Origin: Oxyruncus cristatus
Taxonomy: Eukaryota > Chordata > Aves > Passeriformes > Cotingidae
NCBI GenBank assembly: GCA_013399855.1
Contig: VXAY01001316.1
Span: 348,680 to 412,679, forward strand
Direction: 5' to 3'
Length of the DNA: 64,000 bases
Shown here piece after piece: positions 1 through 54,090 of this stretch. The notes below the pieces were generated by a model. The model saw only the letters and a list, made by a program, of their open reading frames with translations. It had not been told where the DNA came from and did not search any database. Both the position numbers and the translations under genes were made by a program. The number at the start of each line of letters is the position of its first letter. The stretch's first letter is position 1.

Positions 1-795
1 CCCTGCTGTCATGACCAGGCAGGGATAACATGTCGCTCCCAGACAGAAGGGCTTCAGAGTTTCGAAAACTGATTGTACTTGGAAGAAAGGCCTCTGAAGA
101 AACAAAATGGTCCATCAGAAGTCATCTGAAATTTTTACGTTATTTTTTTTTCAATAAAAAGCAAAAATCAAACATAACTGCTTTGCACTTTCCCCCTTGT
201 TTTTCATTAACAGACTGATGCCCTTTGGTGAAATCTTCCATTTTGGATGAAAAGGCTTTTATGGAAAGGCAGGAGAGCAGGTGGCCCATGGTAACCCTCC
301 CCCAAGCATTCTTTTGAGAGTAACTCCCTTGGCCCACAATGCCTCATTTCTGCAGGGATTTGTTTGAGCCACCTGCACCATCCATCTGCTGCTGGGCTCT
401 CCTGTGACCCTGGAGGGGACATCTCCAGGCCCCCAAGCTGGGTGGACCCGGTACAAGGCCAAGATGCCACCTTGGTGGGGACAGCTGTTTAGGAGAGGTG
501 GGATATGGGAATCATCTGCTACAACACAGCCCAGGAGCCATCAGACAGCTGGGAGAGACCACCAGCCCTGGCAATGCCCAGGGGCACCCCTGTGGCCACG
601 TGTCAGGGGTGTTGGGCAGCACGGGCAGGCCAAGGAGCACCATCCACCCTGGGAAATCAAACTAGGATGTAAAGCAGGACTCGGTATCTCCAAAAGCATC
701 CAAGCACCTGGGCAGCCTGTTTACCCACTCAGGAGCATCCAGTCTGCTGGGTGGGATGGGCAGGACTGAATACTTCGTATTTCATATTCAAGATG

Positions 796-1036
796 AAATG
801 GCCTCAAGATGCGCCAGGGGAGGTTCAGGTTCGACAACAGAAGAATTTTTTCACTGAAGGAGTAGATAAACATTGGAAGGGGCTGCCCAGAGAGGTGGTG
901 GAGGTGGTGGAGTCCCCCACCTTGGAGGCATTTAAGGAAAGACTGGACATTGCACTCGGTGATCTGGTCTGGCTGGCAAGGTGGGGATTGGTCAAAAGGT
1001 GACTCGATCTATTCTAACCCTAATGATTCTGTATCA
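796..1036 (+). mobile_element. CR1 LINE 3' fragment
   Basis: It contains CR1 landmarks: CCAGGGGAGGTTCAGGTT, AATTTTTTCACTGAAGGAGT, GGCTGCCCAGAGAGGTGGTG and an ending TAATGATTCTGTAT. A short in-register duplication (GGAGGTGGT) is present at about 898-912. It is 5' truncated, as nearly all avian CR1 copies are, and has no coding capacity. Confidence 0.8.
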
Positions 1037-1839
1037 AAGGTTTCATATTAAGAAAGGGTTAAAAAGGGTGAAAAAGGGGCAGTGGTGTCACAGAGAGGAC
1101 CCTGAGCAGGGCAGCAGGACCCGCTGCCTCGCAGGTGTTTGCGCAGCCAGGCAACGCAGCAGGAGAGTCGTAAAGGTGGAGTATTGATATTTAGCCTGTG
1201 TGGCTGTCAGTCGTTCCTTTAAATGCCTTTAGCTTCCTTCTAATAAAAGAGAAATCATAAAAAACCCCACAAAGGACCCTTCACCACGAGTGAATATCAA
1301 TGTGGCGCGGCAGCGCATTAGCATGCACGGCGCCCGCTCCATCTGCATGTTGTGTTCCGTGTGACAACATCCTGGAATACAGATTTGGGCCACGAGTATC
1401 CCGAGAGGTATTAGTGATCGTCTATCAGACAGGACCAGGAGCAGTCCCTGCTGTTGTAAACAAGGGGTGTTCTTCTCTGCCTCTTTCTCTGGGGGGAGTT
1501 CAGTGATTTGAAACGAGCTCATTCCTGAATCTTGTTAGTTCCTGTTCTTTGGCGGAGCGCGGGTCATCTTCCTTAGGATGAAAGAGTGCCAGACGTAAAG
1601 AGCACCCCATCCCCAGGTGATGAACCATCAGCATGAGCCAAAGAACGTGCTCCTCATGGACCACCACGAACCAAGCACGTGCTCCCCACAGGATACACGG
1701 GGGTCCCCCCAGCCACAGCAAACACCAATGGCCACAGCAATGATCCCACCCAGGACATGTGGACAGCGATGGCAGCAGGCGGAGGGAGGGCTTGGCCCTT
1801 TGTGTTCGGTGGCAGCCTGGTGAGGCGCCTCCAGGCATA

Positions 1840-2270
1840 GGTGGGTGTCAGGAATACGATGGGGCAGATGGGCATGGAGCAATCCCATGGTGTGGATGGA
1901 TATGGGGCAGCCCCGTGGCAAGGACACACATGGGGAAAACCCACAGCACAGGTGGATGTGAGGCATCCTCATGGCACTGATGGACACAGGGCATCACTAC
2001 GGCATTGACAGGTGTGGGCACGGTCATGGCACAGACATAAAGCATCCCCCGTGATGGTCATGGCGCAGACATAAAGCATCACCCTAACCTTCTGCCCTCC
2101 CCGTGACATAGGAGGACGTGGAATATTCCAGAATATGGATATGGATGTAGGGCATCCCCATGGCACAGGAGGAAGCGGAATATCCCTGGGACATGGATGG
2201 GTGCGGGGCACCCCTACAGCGCAAGCAGATGTGGGGCATGGCCGCAGTGGGATGGAGGAGTGAGGAGGAT
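1840..2270. repeat. Degenerate tandem repeat, unit roughly 30-40 bp
   Basis: The theme GGGCATCC(C)CATGGCAC with GGATGTGG or GGTGTGGG recurs many times, for example near 1910, 1955, 1990, 2030, 2155 and 2205. Two copies share ATGGCGCAGACATAAAGCAT or a near match (2028-2085). The copies have diverged strongly, so the unit length is uncertain. Confidence 0.65.
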
Positions 2271-3182
2271 GGAGGTTGAGTGAGGAGGGCAGAAGGTCTC
2301 CACACACGTACGAGCCACCTCACCACCAGCTCCCATCTGGGACCTGCGGTCCCGGAGGCAGGGCCGGGCAGCCACCCCACACCACCGCTCCCCCGCCACG
2401 CGGGCGCCGCTGGCTGCTGGCACAGTGCCGTGATGGATCATTACAGCTCACACACAACCCTCGAAGTAAAAGCCTTATTAAGAGTTCATTCGTTTTATAA
2501 ACTCCCGGCGCGATCTGCGGGGGGAAGTCAGATTGCCCAGTCTTACAATATTCTGGGTAAACACTGACACGCGCCTGGTGGTTTTAACCAGATCAATTTG
2601 CAAAGGAGACCAACGGAGGAACAAAAAAAAAAAAAAAAAAAGGAATAAAAATCAAATTTAACACTGGAAACATCCACTGGGAGAGGCTGCAAGTAAGCGA
2701 GAGCAGAAAAATACGGAGATGGACGGACAGAGAGGCACACAAGATATATGGACCTACCTCCAAAGCCATGAAACCTAAGTCCATAAATCAATATCAAAAT
2801 CCTTAGGTCCGCAAGATGGGGGAAAAAAGCCCTCCATAGCCATCTTCACCGAGGCTCTGGAGGCCTGAGCAGTCCATTTCCCAGAGCATCTCTCCTCCTT
2901 CTCCAGCAGCCACCAACCCAGTCACAGCCACGCGGTGGCTCCTCCGGTCCCGTCCCCGCCGCGGCGGCCCTTGGTGTCCTCCTCCCCGCTTCCAGGATGC
3001 TGAGCACTTCCTTCTTTGCCGGGTGCTTCCCGGCTGCCTCCCGCCCCCGGGGGCTGTGGGCACAACCCCTGGCCCCCCGGGCTGGGGCCCGGCCGGCCGC
3101 TGGCCACAGGGTCAGCGGTGACCGCCGGTGACGGACAAGCAGTGAGTCCACGGTAGGTCGACAACATACACAGGCGCACGAG

Positions 3183-3200
3183 CGCGCACACACACACACG
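3183..3200. repeat. CA/TG microsatellite
   Basis: A (CA)n run with GCGC flanks. On the minus strand it is a GT run that may act as the downstream element of the EPHB1 polyadenylation site. Confidence 0.8.
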
Positions 3201-3230
3201 GGAACACCTCTTTCCATTTTCCAGGATGGA

Positions 3231-4054
3231 GATTCCTTTTTTTTTTTTCTTTTTTTTTAATCCTTTTTTTTGCTTTTTCCTTTTTGCAAAAAAAATGCAA
3301 GCGAAAGAGAAAAAAAACCAAAACAAAACAAAACAAAAACCTAAAGAAAAAACCAAAACCCAAGGTTTTCTATTGAAGGTACATCTCTTCTTCAATATGA
3401 AGACATTAACTGGATTGAGTCGGATCCCCCATGCAGTGGTCAGCGAAGTCCTTTGGTAGTTGCCGGAGTGGCACCCGGGTAGGATGGCAGGGAGCTGCGG
3501 AGACGTCTGCGGACACTTCCACCCAGTTCATGAGCAGAGAGGGGAGTGGCGTGAGCCAGGAGGGCTGGGGCAGGGAGGGAGGGTGAAAGAAGAAAAAGGA
3601 AGGTGGTTTCTCCGGACAGGATGCTCCATCTCATGCCTCTCCCTTCCCCAAGAGCCCCTTCCTCCTTCTCAGTTTCAACCACTGCTCACTGGTGGTGGGA
3701 TTGGAGTCTGGTCTCTAGGGTTTGGGTTTGCTTCCCCAACACACATTGGTTTGTCTTCATTGTTTTTTATGGATTTTTTTGTTTTGCTTTGCTTTTTAAA
3801 TATATGATTTGTACATATTTATATGTATTTATACGCTGTTCCCCATGACATTGGTAAGTGTGCTTCTGCTGGTGAGGAACGGAAGTCACCAGTTAGAGAC
3901 GAGTCCCAGGAACGTCCTTCGTCTGCGGTCGCAGTCCGCGGGCAGCGGCGGCTCCTCCCCAAACGCTGCCCCGTGGCACCTGCCAGTTCCTCCCCTCCCA
4001 CCTCTGCCCCTCCTCTGCGTGCCCTCCCCGCCCCTCCCCATCGAACAAGGGACG
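3231..4054 (-). other. EPHB1: Probable EPHB1 3' UTR
   Basis: The region directly after the stop codon contains no repeat and no further exon. Read on the minus strand it starts GC-rich with many CpGs (3890-4054). It then passes through an AT-rich stretch (about 3770-3840, with ATAAATACATATAAATATGT) and ends in A-rich runs around 3240-3360. The lower limit is set by the ATTAAA at 3256-3261 and the GT repeat beyond it. That boundary is an inference; no transcript was available. Confidence 0.6.
3256..3261 (-). terminator. Candidate polyadenylation signal ATTAAA with GT-rich downstream element
   Basis: ATTAAA on the minus strand, about 795 nt after the EPHB1 stop. No AATAAA occurs on this strand between the stop and the window edge that I could see. 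A GTGTGTGTGTGTGCGCGC tract follows about 50-70 nt further along (plus-strand 3183-3200), as expected for a U/GU-rich cleavage element. The signal lies inside an A-rich run, so priming artefacts could confuse cDNA data. Confidence 0.45.
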
Positions 4055-46880
<42,826 letters not shown>

Positions 46881-48100
46881 CTGAGGAAACAGAAGAAACA
46901 GAAAGTTAGTCCCAAGGTTTTTGGTTACATGAGGAGTACACAGCAGCAGAAAAACCTTCAGTTGCTTTCCCACAGCACGCACGACATTGGAGTGCTCAGG
47001 AATCAAACAGTAGCAGCCCTAACACATCTAATGGACACGGGACAGCTTCGCTCCAGAGCAAAGAGTCCCAGCCTGAACCCAGCCCACACTGCCAGCTCTG
47101 ACCCTTCCACACCCTGGAAAGGAAAATACCATTACCGACTAAAAAAAAAAAAAAAAAACCAAACTAAAAATTAAAGGATGCTGTATTTCATGGAGTCATA
47201 TCATTTCCTACTTTGACTCTTCAAAAAAACTAAAAACTAACAGAACACAACAAGAATAATAGTGAGAGCAACACCATCTAGAAACAGATGGGGAAAACCC
47301 TCCAGGTTTTATTTATTTGTTTGCAGCAAGAAGACATGCAGATTAATTTCCTCGACTCCTGTGTCCCCACCAAATGGGAGGAGGAGAAGTGCCTCTGGCA
47401 CAGCCGAGCATCCCCCACCCCTACCCTTCCCTCCGTGCTCCCAGGTACTCACGGCAGCTTCGCAGCGCCAGGAAAACGGGTGTGACCAGAGAAATAAAGG
47501 TCAGGAAACAAAAATCAGCCCAGGAATCTGAGCTGCCGCCAGGCTGCTGCTTTTAATCTCTCTGCGCCTGCTCCAGCAATCACAAGCGGGAAACAAGACT
47601 CCTATTAATCTTCCAACCCCTCCCTTTGCCGGCTGCTCCGGGATGGGAAGCCGGAGGAGCGTGACCGGGAACTCCCCGCCCTGCCACGAGTGATAAACGC
47701 TCCCTCTCCCAAAACCCCCACCGGAGCTGCCAACCTGGCCTGGCTTCCAGGGTGAGCATGGGCACCGGTGCAGAGAGAGCAAGGCAGCCCCTCCAGAGAG
47801 GGAGCGAGGAGGGAGTGGGAGCTGGCAAAGCTTCTGCACCCCTAACCAGCCTCAGGATGCTGCTGTGGCACTGCCAGGAGCGTTCAAAACACACAGCCCC
47901 CCTTCTTTCCGTGGTGCCAGGCTGTTCCTGCCCACAGTGCCCTCAGTCAGGAGACATTTCGCTCCTGCTCTGGGAAACAGAAAAGCCTGTTGGCCTTCAC
48001 GCTATCACAGGCCACTTTATACAGTTTCAGTCCCTTTCCATTTGGCAGAAGGCAGCTAAAAATGAGGTATCCCAGCTGCAACTCCTCCCCAGCCCTGAAT

Positions 48101-48375
48101 CATGGAATCACAGAATGGTCTGGGTGGGAAGGCACCTTAAAGCTCATCTCATTTCAACCACAGGCAGGGACACCTTCCACTATCCCAGGTCACTCCAAGC
48201 CCCGTCCAATCTGGCCTTAGACACTTCCAGGGATCCAGGGGTAGCCACAGCTTCTCTGGGCAACCTGTGCCAGGGCCTCCCCACCCTCACAGGGAAGAGT
48301 TTCTTCCCAATATCTCATCTAACCCTGCCCTCTGGCAGGGGAAAGCCATTCCCCCTTGTCCTGTCACTCCAGGCC
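48101..48375 (-). mobile_element. CR1 LINE 3' fragment
   Basis: The plus-strand read is GGAATCACAGAATGGTCTGG, followed by CAGGCAGGGACACCTTCCAC, GGGCAACCTGTGCCAGGGCC and GAGTTTCTTCCCAATATCTC. Gene orientation. Confidence 0.88.
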
Positions 48376-51300
48376 CCGGTGCTCCAGACCTCCTGCAAGT
48401 TTCTCATCTCATCACCTCCAAGCCTTCCTTCCCTTCCAAAGAGCCCAGCCCCTAATTCAACAGCCATTGATCCTTGCTACGGCCCTCCACGTGAGCAGGC
48501 AGATGTGTCCAAGCATAAATGGACGTGGAGGTGGAAGCGACAGGCCCTGCAAACAACTCCCAGTGTCCCCTGCCTGTTGGCTACATCGGGAGGATGCTCT
48601 GAGAGTCCCTAAAACCCTTGGTGTTCTCCCCCACAGGGAACAGGGTGTCCTTGTGCCACACAGGGGAAACTGAGGCAGCAGAGAACAGGGTGACACAGGG
48701 AGCATGGCCAGGCTGGGACCGGGGCTGGCTCATCCACCCTGTGATAAACAAGGACACGCTCCCTTATAGGAAGGGCACTTCTCCCAAGGGTTTATTCAGA
48801 AAGGGTTTTCACTCCATCATCTCCCTTCCTGTTCCACGCACTCACAGCTTCCTTCCCCGGGGTTTGACAGAGGAATGTACTTTTGATAAAAAACAGCCGC
48901 CCTGCAGGACGGCAGCACGCGAGGACCAGCTCTGCTCCGAGGTGACATTCACCAGGGCCCCTCCCAAAATCTCACCCCTTCCCTCCTCTTCTGTGCCTCC
49001 CCAAAGGCTCCACCTTTTGCAAGGAAAGCAGGAAGTCAGAGTAGCAACGCCGAAGCAGGAGACTTCAAAATAACTGAATAAACAGAGAAATAAATTAACA
49101 ATAAATGAATAAATGGAAAAGAAATGTGGAGAAGCTTTCACCTTGGATGCTTCTGGAGACCTAAGGGGACTCTGTGGCCTGTTGCACAACAGGTAACAAA
49201 TCCAGTTTTGGTGGCCAACACTTGCACTTCCACAGCTCCATGTTTCCAAAGCAATTTGCAAAGCAAAGGAAAAAGAGGGCTGAGAGCCTGACCCTCTAAA
49301 GACCATCTCCTGCTCAGGTTCTGCCCTATTCCCAACAACACTGCCACAGACAAGAAGATCCATAACCTGGCAAAATGGCTGGTTTGGGGGTTTTTTTGTT
49401 CAATAAAATAAAATGCTCAAATTCTTGCTGAGCTCACCCAACCCCGTGACTGCAGAGGTACTGGCACCAGAAGGACTAAGCTCAGCAACTTCCCATTGAC
49501 CTCTCCTACTTCCTCTTGGAGGAAACCTTGGATTTTACTTCATTTCCTGGGATGTAAAAGTGACACCATGACCTCAGTGGGACATTTATGGACAGGCTTC
49601 TCAGGGTTTAGGCTGCTGAGCACTCTCCTTCAGCAGGGGAGTGTTCGCAGATCCCAGGTCCTCACAGAGAAATGGGAGACGAGATGGGGACCCCAGCACT
49701 CACATCTGCAAAATATCCCTACAGGTGTGGGGACACAGGGATCCAACCCCCCTCCAGCCATCCATCACTTGGGAGCAGGCAAAGGAGGGACAGGCAGGGA
49801 AATCCTTTGCTCTGCCTCTAACAAGGGCATTAGTGCAGATCAGTGCCTGAGCATCCTTAATGAGCTGAGAAGCCACACAGACACCTCACATCTCTCCTCC
49901 CACCTGCCTCGTCCTTCCATGAGGACCAGTCCTCGTTATTTGGCACTGGACACTAATTAAATCCCCACAGCACAGGGGTACATCATCTCCCCATGCCTCA
50001 GCATCATTAACCACGCCAGGTGATCCATGTGCTGCCTGCCCACCTGGATCAGCCAGTCCCACCAGGCAGGCTCCATGCCCACGTCACTGCCATCCCCTCA
50101 CTTGCTCAAGGCTCTCCAGCAACTCCTTCCTGCATGTGGGCACAGCGGGTGCCACAGGGATGCTCTGCAAGGACAGAGCTCAAGGCGCTCGCTGGGAGAA
50201 GTGTGTGGGATCTGCGGCTCCGCTGCCCCGGCTGTAATGGCCAAAGCCCTCACTAGGGAGAAGAGGAGCTCTGCTACCGAGAGCTGAGCTCTCTTGGAGT
50301 GAAGAATCTTCAGCTGTATACAGTAGATTTTCTTTAATGGACACATTACTTTAAACTAAGCCTTCACCATCTGTTCCAGTCCCTAATTATCAATACAAAA
50401 ACAAACGTCTACTCACAATTACACTCGTAACAAGTAAAGATGCCAGCAATTAGAATGCACCAGCATCCCCACACCGAGCAGCACATCCATCTGGGATGGC
50501 ACTCCTGTGATCCAGGCGGGGAGGACTCGCTGCTGCCCCGGGCTCCCCACACCCTCCCGGCAAACCTGGCCACAGCCGAAGCCCGCGGCGGGATAAGCTG
50601 CGTCTCAGAGGAGCGAAGGATGGGCTGGCATCATTCCAACAGCCGGGAAAAAACAAGTGCTTTGGGCGAGAGCAGCCTTCATCTCGCACCAGCTGGTCTT
50701 GCCAACCACCCTTCCCAGCAGGATTGAAGCCTATTCCAGAAAAACCTTTCCGGACTATCCAAAATGAAGCAGAACTTACTTTCCCAAAGCCCCAGCCTGA
50801 AACCCACATTTCAGACCTCCCCTGAGCGGGCTGTGCCGTGAGAAGGTGTGACTCCTCCCTGGCAGGGACCAGGGTCTGGTTATGGGCACACACACAGAGA
50901 CAAGGAGGCCAAACCCACTCAACCCAACCTGGTCACATTTTGACACTGTCAACTGGAAAGAAGGAGATACAACAACAAATTTTCTGCTCAGGGAGGCCAC
51001 AAAGAAACTTCTGCGGGTGCATCACTCCTCAATAACTGCCTCGGGGACGTGGTCCCTCTCCCAGAGCAAGGAACAGCAGCTCCCTCGCTCCTGCAAGGAG
51101 ATAACGGCAGGAAGCAGCCTAAGGCACTCAAAAGCAAATGCTTGGGCATCTGCAGAGAGACACAGGCATGTCTAAGACAACCAAGAGGAAAAAGATAGAA
51201 ATTAAGCAAAATAAGGAGAGAGGAGGCTTGATAACAACAGATGGGTAGAGGGAGATTTGGAAAGGATGCCAGCTGCTGGAAATAAGCCCCCTGAGATGCG

Positions 51301-51984
51301 TGGGGAGCAGAGAGGTGCATGCCCGTAGCTGGGCCTTCGGAGGGAGGGGAGATGGGAGGGCAGCTGTGGAGCAAGGGGCAGGGGGCTCAGTTCTGGGGTC
51401 CAGAGGGGCAGAGGATGATCCACAGATGGGATCTTTGGAGACTCATCCTGATGTCCCTCAGCATGTGTCAGTGGGGTCAGCACACAGTCCAGCCCCAGAG
51501 CACAGCCCCTGGGCAGCCCCAGCTCCACAGTACGACTTTCGGAAGGGGAACAAAAGCAGGACTTCTTCTCCATAGGGAAAGCACTATATTTTCCCCTCCA
51601 TTTCATGCTCATACATGCCAGGCTTGCTTCCTACCCCCTCCTTCTCTCCCGAGAGCTTCAGCAAAATCAGCCCAAGGCAAACGCACAGCTTGGGAAGCTT
51701 CTGTCCAAGTTTGGTGACATTACCAGAGAAAGGGAATGATAGGGAAACAGAGCCAAGACGCTTTATTCCAAAGCCTAGTGCTACATAACTTTAACTACCA
51801 TGATATTGTGAGCTCTGCCTTCCCGCAGCTGTCAGGACTTCAAGCCCAGCCCAAGTTGCATCATGGCTTCCATCACCATTCCATCACACCTCTCGATGTC
51901 AGGGGAAGGAAAGTCCCACAGGCACCACGGGAATAATTTCGATTTAATTCTCACTGTTACTCAAGGATGAAATTATCCTCTACT

Positions 51985-52468
51985 CTGTTCTAGTGAGATC
52001 CCACCTGGAGCACTGCATCCAGCTCTGGAGTCCGCAGCACAGGAGGACCTGTTGGGGCAAGTCCAGGGGAAACCATGGAGATGATCAGAAGGATGGGAGC
52101 AGCTCTGCTATGAGGAAAGACTGAGACAATTGGGGTTGTTCACCACATAAGAGGCTCCAAGAGAGCTGGAGAGGAACTGTGGACAAGGGCCTGGAGTGAC
52201 AGGACAAGCAGGAATGGCTTCAAACTTTTTCAAAAGAGCATATTCAGACTGGATATTAAGAAGAAGTTCTTCCCCGTGAGGGTGGGGAGGCCCTGGCACA
52301 GGTTGCCCAGAGAAGCTGTGACTGCCCCTGGATCCCTGGAAGTGTCCAAGGCCAGGTTGGACGGGGTTTGGAGCAACCTGGGCTAACGTAAGGTGTCCCT
52401 GCCCATGGCAGGGGGTGGCACTGGATGATCTTTAAGTTCCCTTCCAACCCAAACCATTCTGTGATTCG
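51985..52468 (+). mobile_element. CR1 LINE 3' fragment, about 480 bp
   Basis: It runs from GAGATCCCACCTGGAGCACT through GGCCCTGGCACAGGTTGCCC and GATGATCTTTAAGTTCCCTT to CCATTCTGTGATTC. Opposite strand to EPHB1. Confidence 0.9.
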
Positions 52469-53857
52469 AGCACACACCAGGAGGCTGCCTGAGTAATCCC
52501 AGGTTATGACCACACTTCTGACCATAACATCCCACGGACACTGCCCATGTTCACCTCCTGCAAGTTTTTAATGTGTCTGAAATTCAGACTAAGCTGGGAA
52601 ATAAAGCAGGAACACAAAATCTATGTGGCTCTGTTGGAGGGATCAAGCTGCTAGGCATACATCCCATCCGAAAAGTCTCTTCTACCGGAGGTGTCCCCAT
52701 TTGATTCTTGCTTGGAACTGTGAGGGAGCGCTGCTGCTCACCCCTTGTGCCATGAACGCTGCAGCGTCTCCCAGATGGTTTAATTACAGCACTGGAGAGG
52801 TGGGCAAGGTATGAGCAGGACCATCCTCAGCCCTTACTGCTGCTCTTCACAGTTCCCTGAGAGCACCAGCTTCTGAAAGAGCCTTTTCCAGCACCTACAC
52901 ACTTTCAATCAAAAATATTACAGCAACAACTAATTACGTCCCATCATTCCCAGGGCTCTCTGCCTTTAATGGTGCATTTTGCTGCTACAGAACGACAGTG
53001 AAACAGCTCTGGAAGTGCATAACGAGCTCTCCCCATCAATCTCCCGCAGGTTCGTTATGAAGGATTACCCACCGAGTAACAAACCCAAGCGAGCAGGGAG
53101 AGGATGCGCTAAACAACAACAAGTCAACACAAAATATTGTCTTCCTGTATTTTCAGGGTCTGTGGGAACCTCTTGGGGGAGAGGAGCAGCAAAGACACCT
53201 CAGCCGTTGCCAGCACGAGGAGATCTGCGGTGGCCAAAAAACCCCCTTGCTGGGGGCTGGAAAGGGAAGGAGTTTATCCCCACGAGCCGAGGAGGAGCGT
53301 GCTGTGTCAGTTTGTGACGGGATGCATTAAGCTGCGGCTGCACAGCACAGCCCGGGCCCTCCTCCGGGATCGCCCGTCAATGGCATGGATTTCAGTGTGC
53401 AATGAAGATGCATCGCAGCAGGGCGGGCGATAACTTAATGAAGCTCAGATTTGGGGGTGTTTGCTCAGCAACTACATAACAACTTTATCAATAAAGTGCT
53501 GCCTGCTGCGACTGCGGGAGGAGACGCTCTAATTACACGCGGCAAACACTTACCCGCATCAGGATACACTAAATTGAAATATGCTGGTTGATGTCCCTGA
53601 AAGTGCCCAATAAAACACCTTCTTCCATTTTTGCAAGCAAAAAACCCAAGTCAAAACCCCAGCCTAAGAAGTTCAGGAGGTGATGCAAAGTTTGGACCGT
53701 AAGGACCAAGCCCTGTCTACAACGCCCACTCCACCTTCAGGCCCGGCCCAGCACCTCCCCTTGGTTTTCACGCTCCAAAGGGAACTGACCCAACGCGGGT
53801 ACGTGGTGTTGGACAAGCTCAGCCGAAGCCACACAATCCATTTATCATAATCCTACC

Positions 53858-54090
53858 AAGGAGAGAGAGACAGTAAATCAAAGAGACAACCCGCGTGTGA
53901 ATAAATTACTGGGGGGAGGGAGACGAGGAGAGGGATAGAGAGGAAAAGAGAGAGAACTGCAGAGGGAGAGATAAGAGAAAGGGAAGGAAATGACAGAGAA
54001 TTGCCCAAAAACGCACCCATCACAGGGAAAAAAAACAAACAAAGGGACCAAATCAAATGGAAAGATAAGAGAGGGAAGATAGAGCTTTCA
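53858..54090. repeat. Purine-rich (GA-rich) low-complexity tract
   Basis: Repeated GAGAGAGA, GGAAAAGAGAGAGAACT and AGAGGGAGAGATAAGAGAAA make this plus-strand stretch mostly A and G. No unit is regular enough for a microsatellite. It lies in intron 1. Confidence 0.75.

Larger units (their letters stand above)
1..3230. other. Region downstream of EPHB1
   Basis: No exon of a second gene is recognisable. It holds a CR1 fragment at about 796-1036, a degenerate tandem repeat at about 1840-2270, an A19 run at 2623-2641 and a GC-rich, CpG-rich patch at about 2900-3130. The stretch 1240-1560 is free of recognisable repeats. Confidence 0.6.

Noticed and set aside
147..160. AATAAA on the plus strand near 152, and another after the A run near 2643
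   Set aside because: No plus-strand gene leads into either; isolated AATAAA is common in AT-rich DNA.
751..1002. 83-codon plus-strand open frame with QKNFFTEGVDKHWKGLPREV
   Set aside because: It is the translation of a CR1 3' region, which recurs as non-coding fragments elsewhere (for example 33524-33775 on the other strand).
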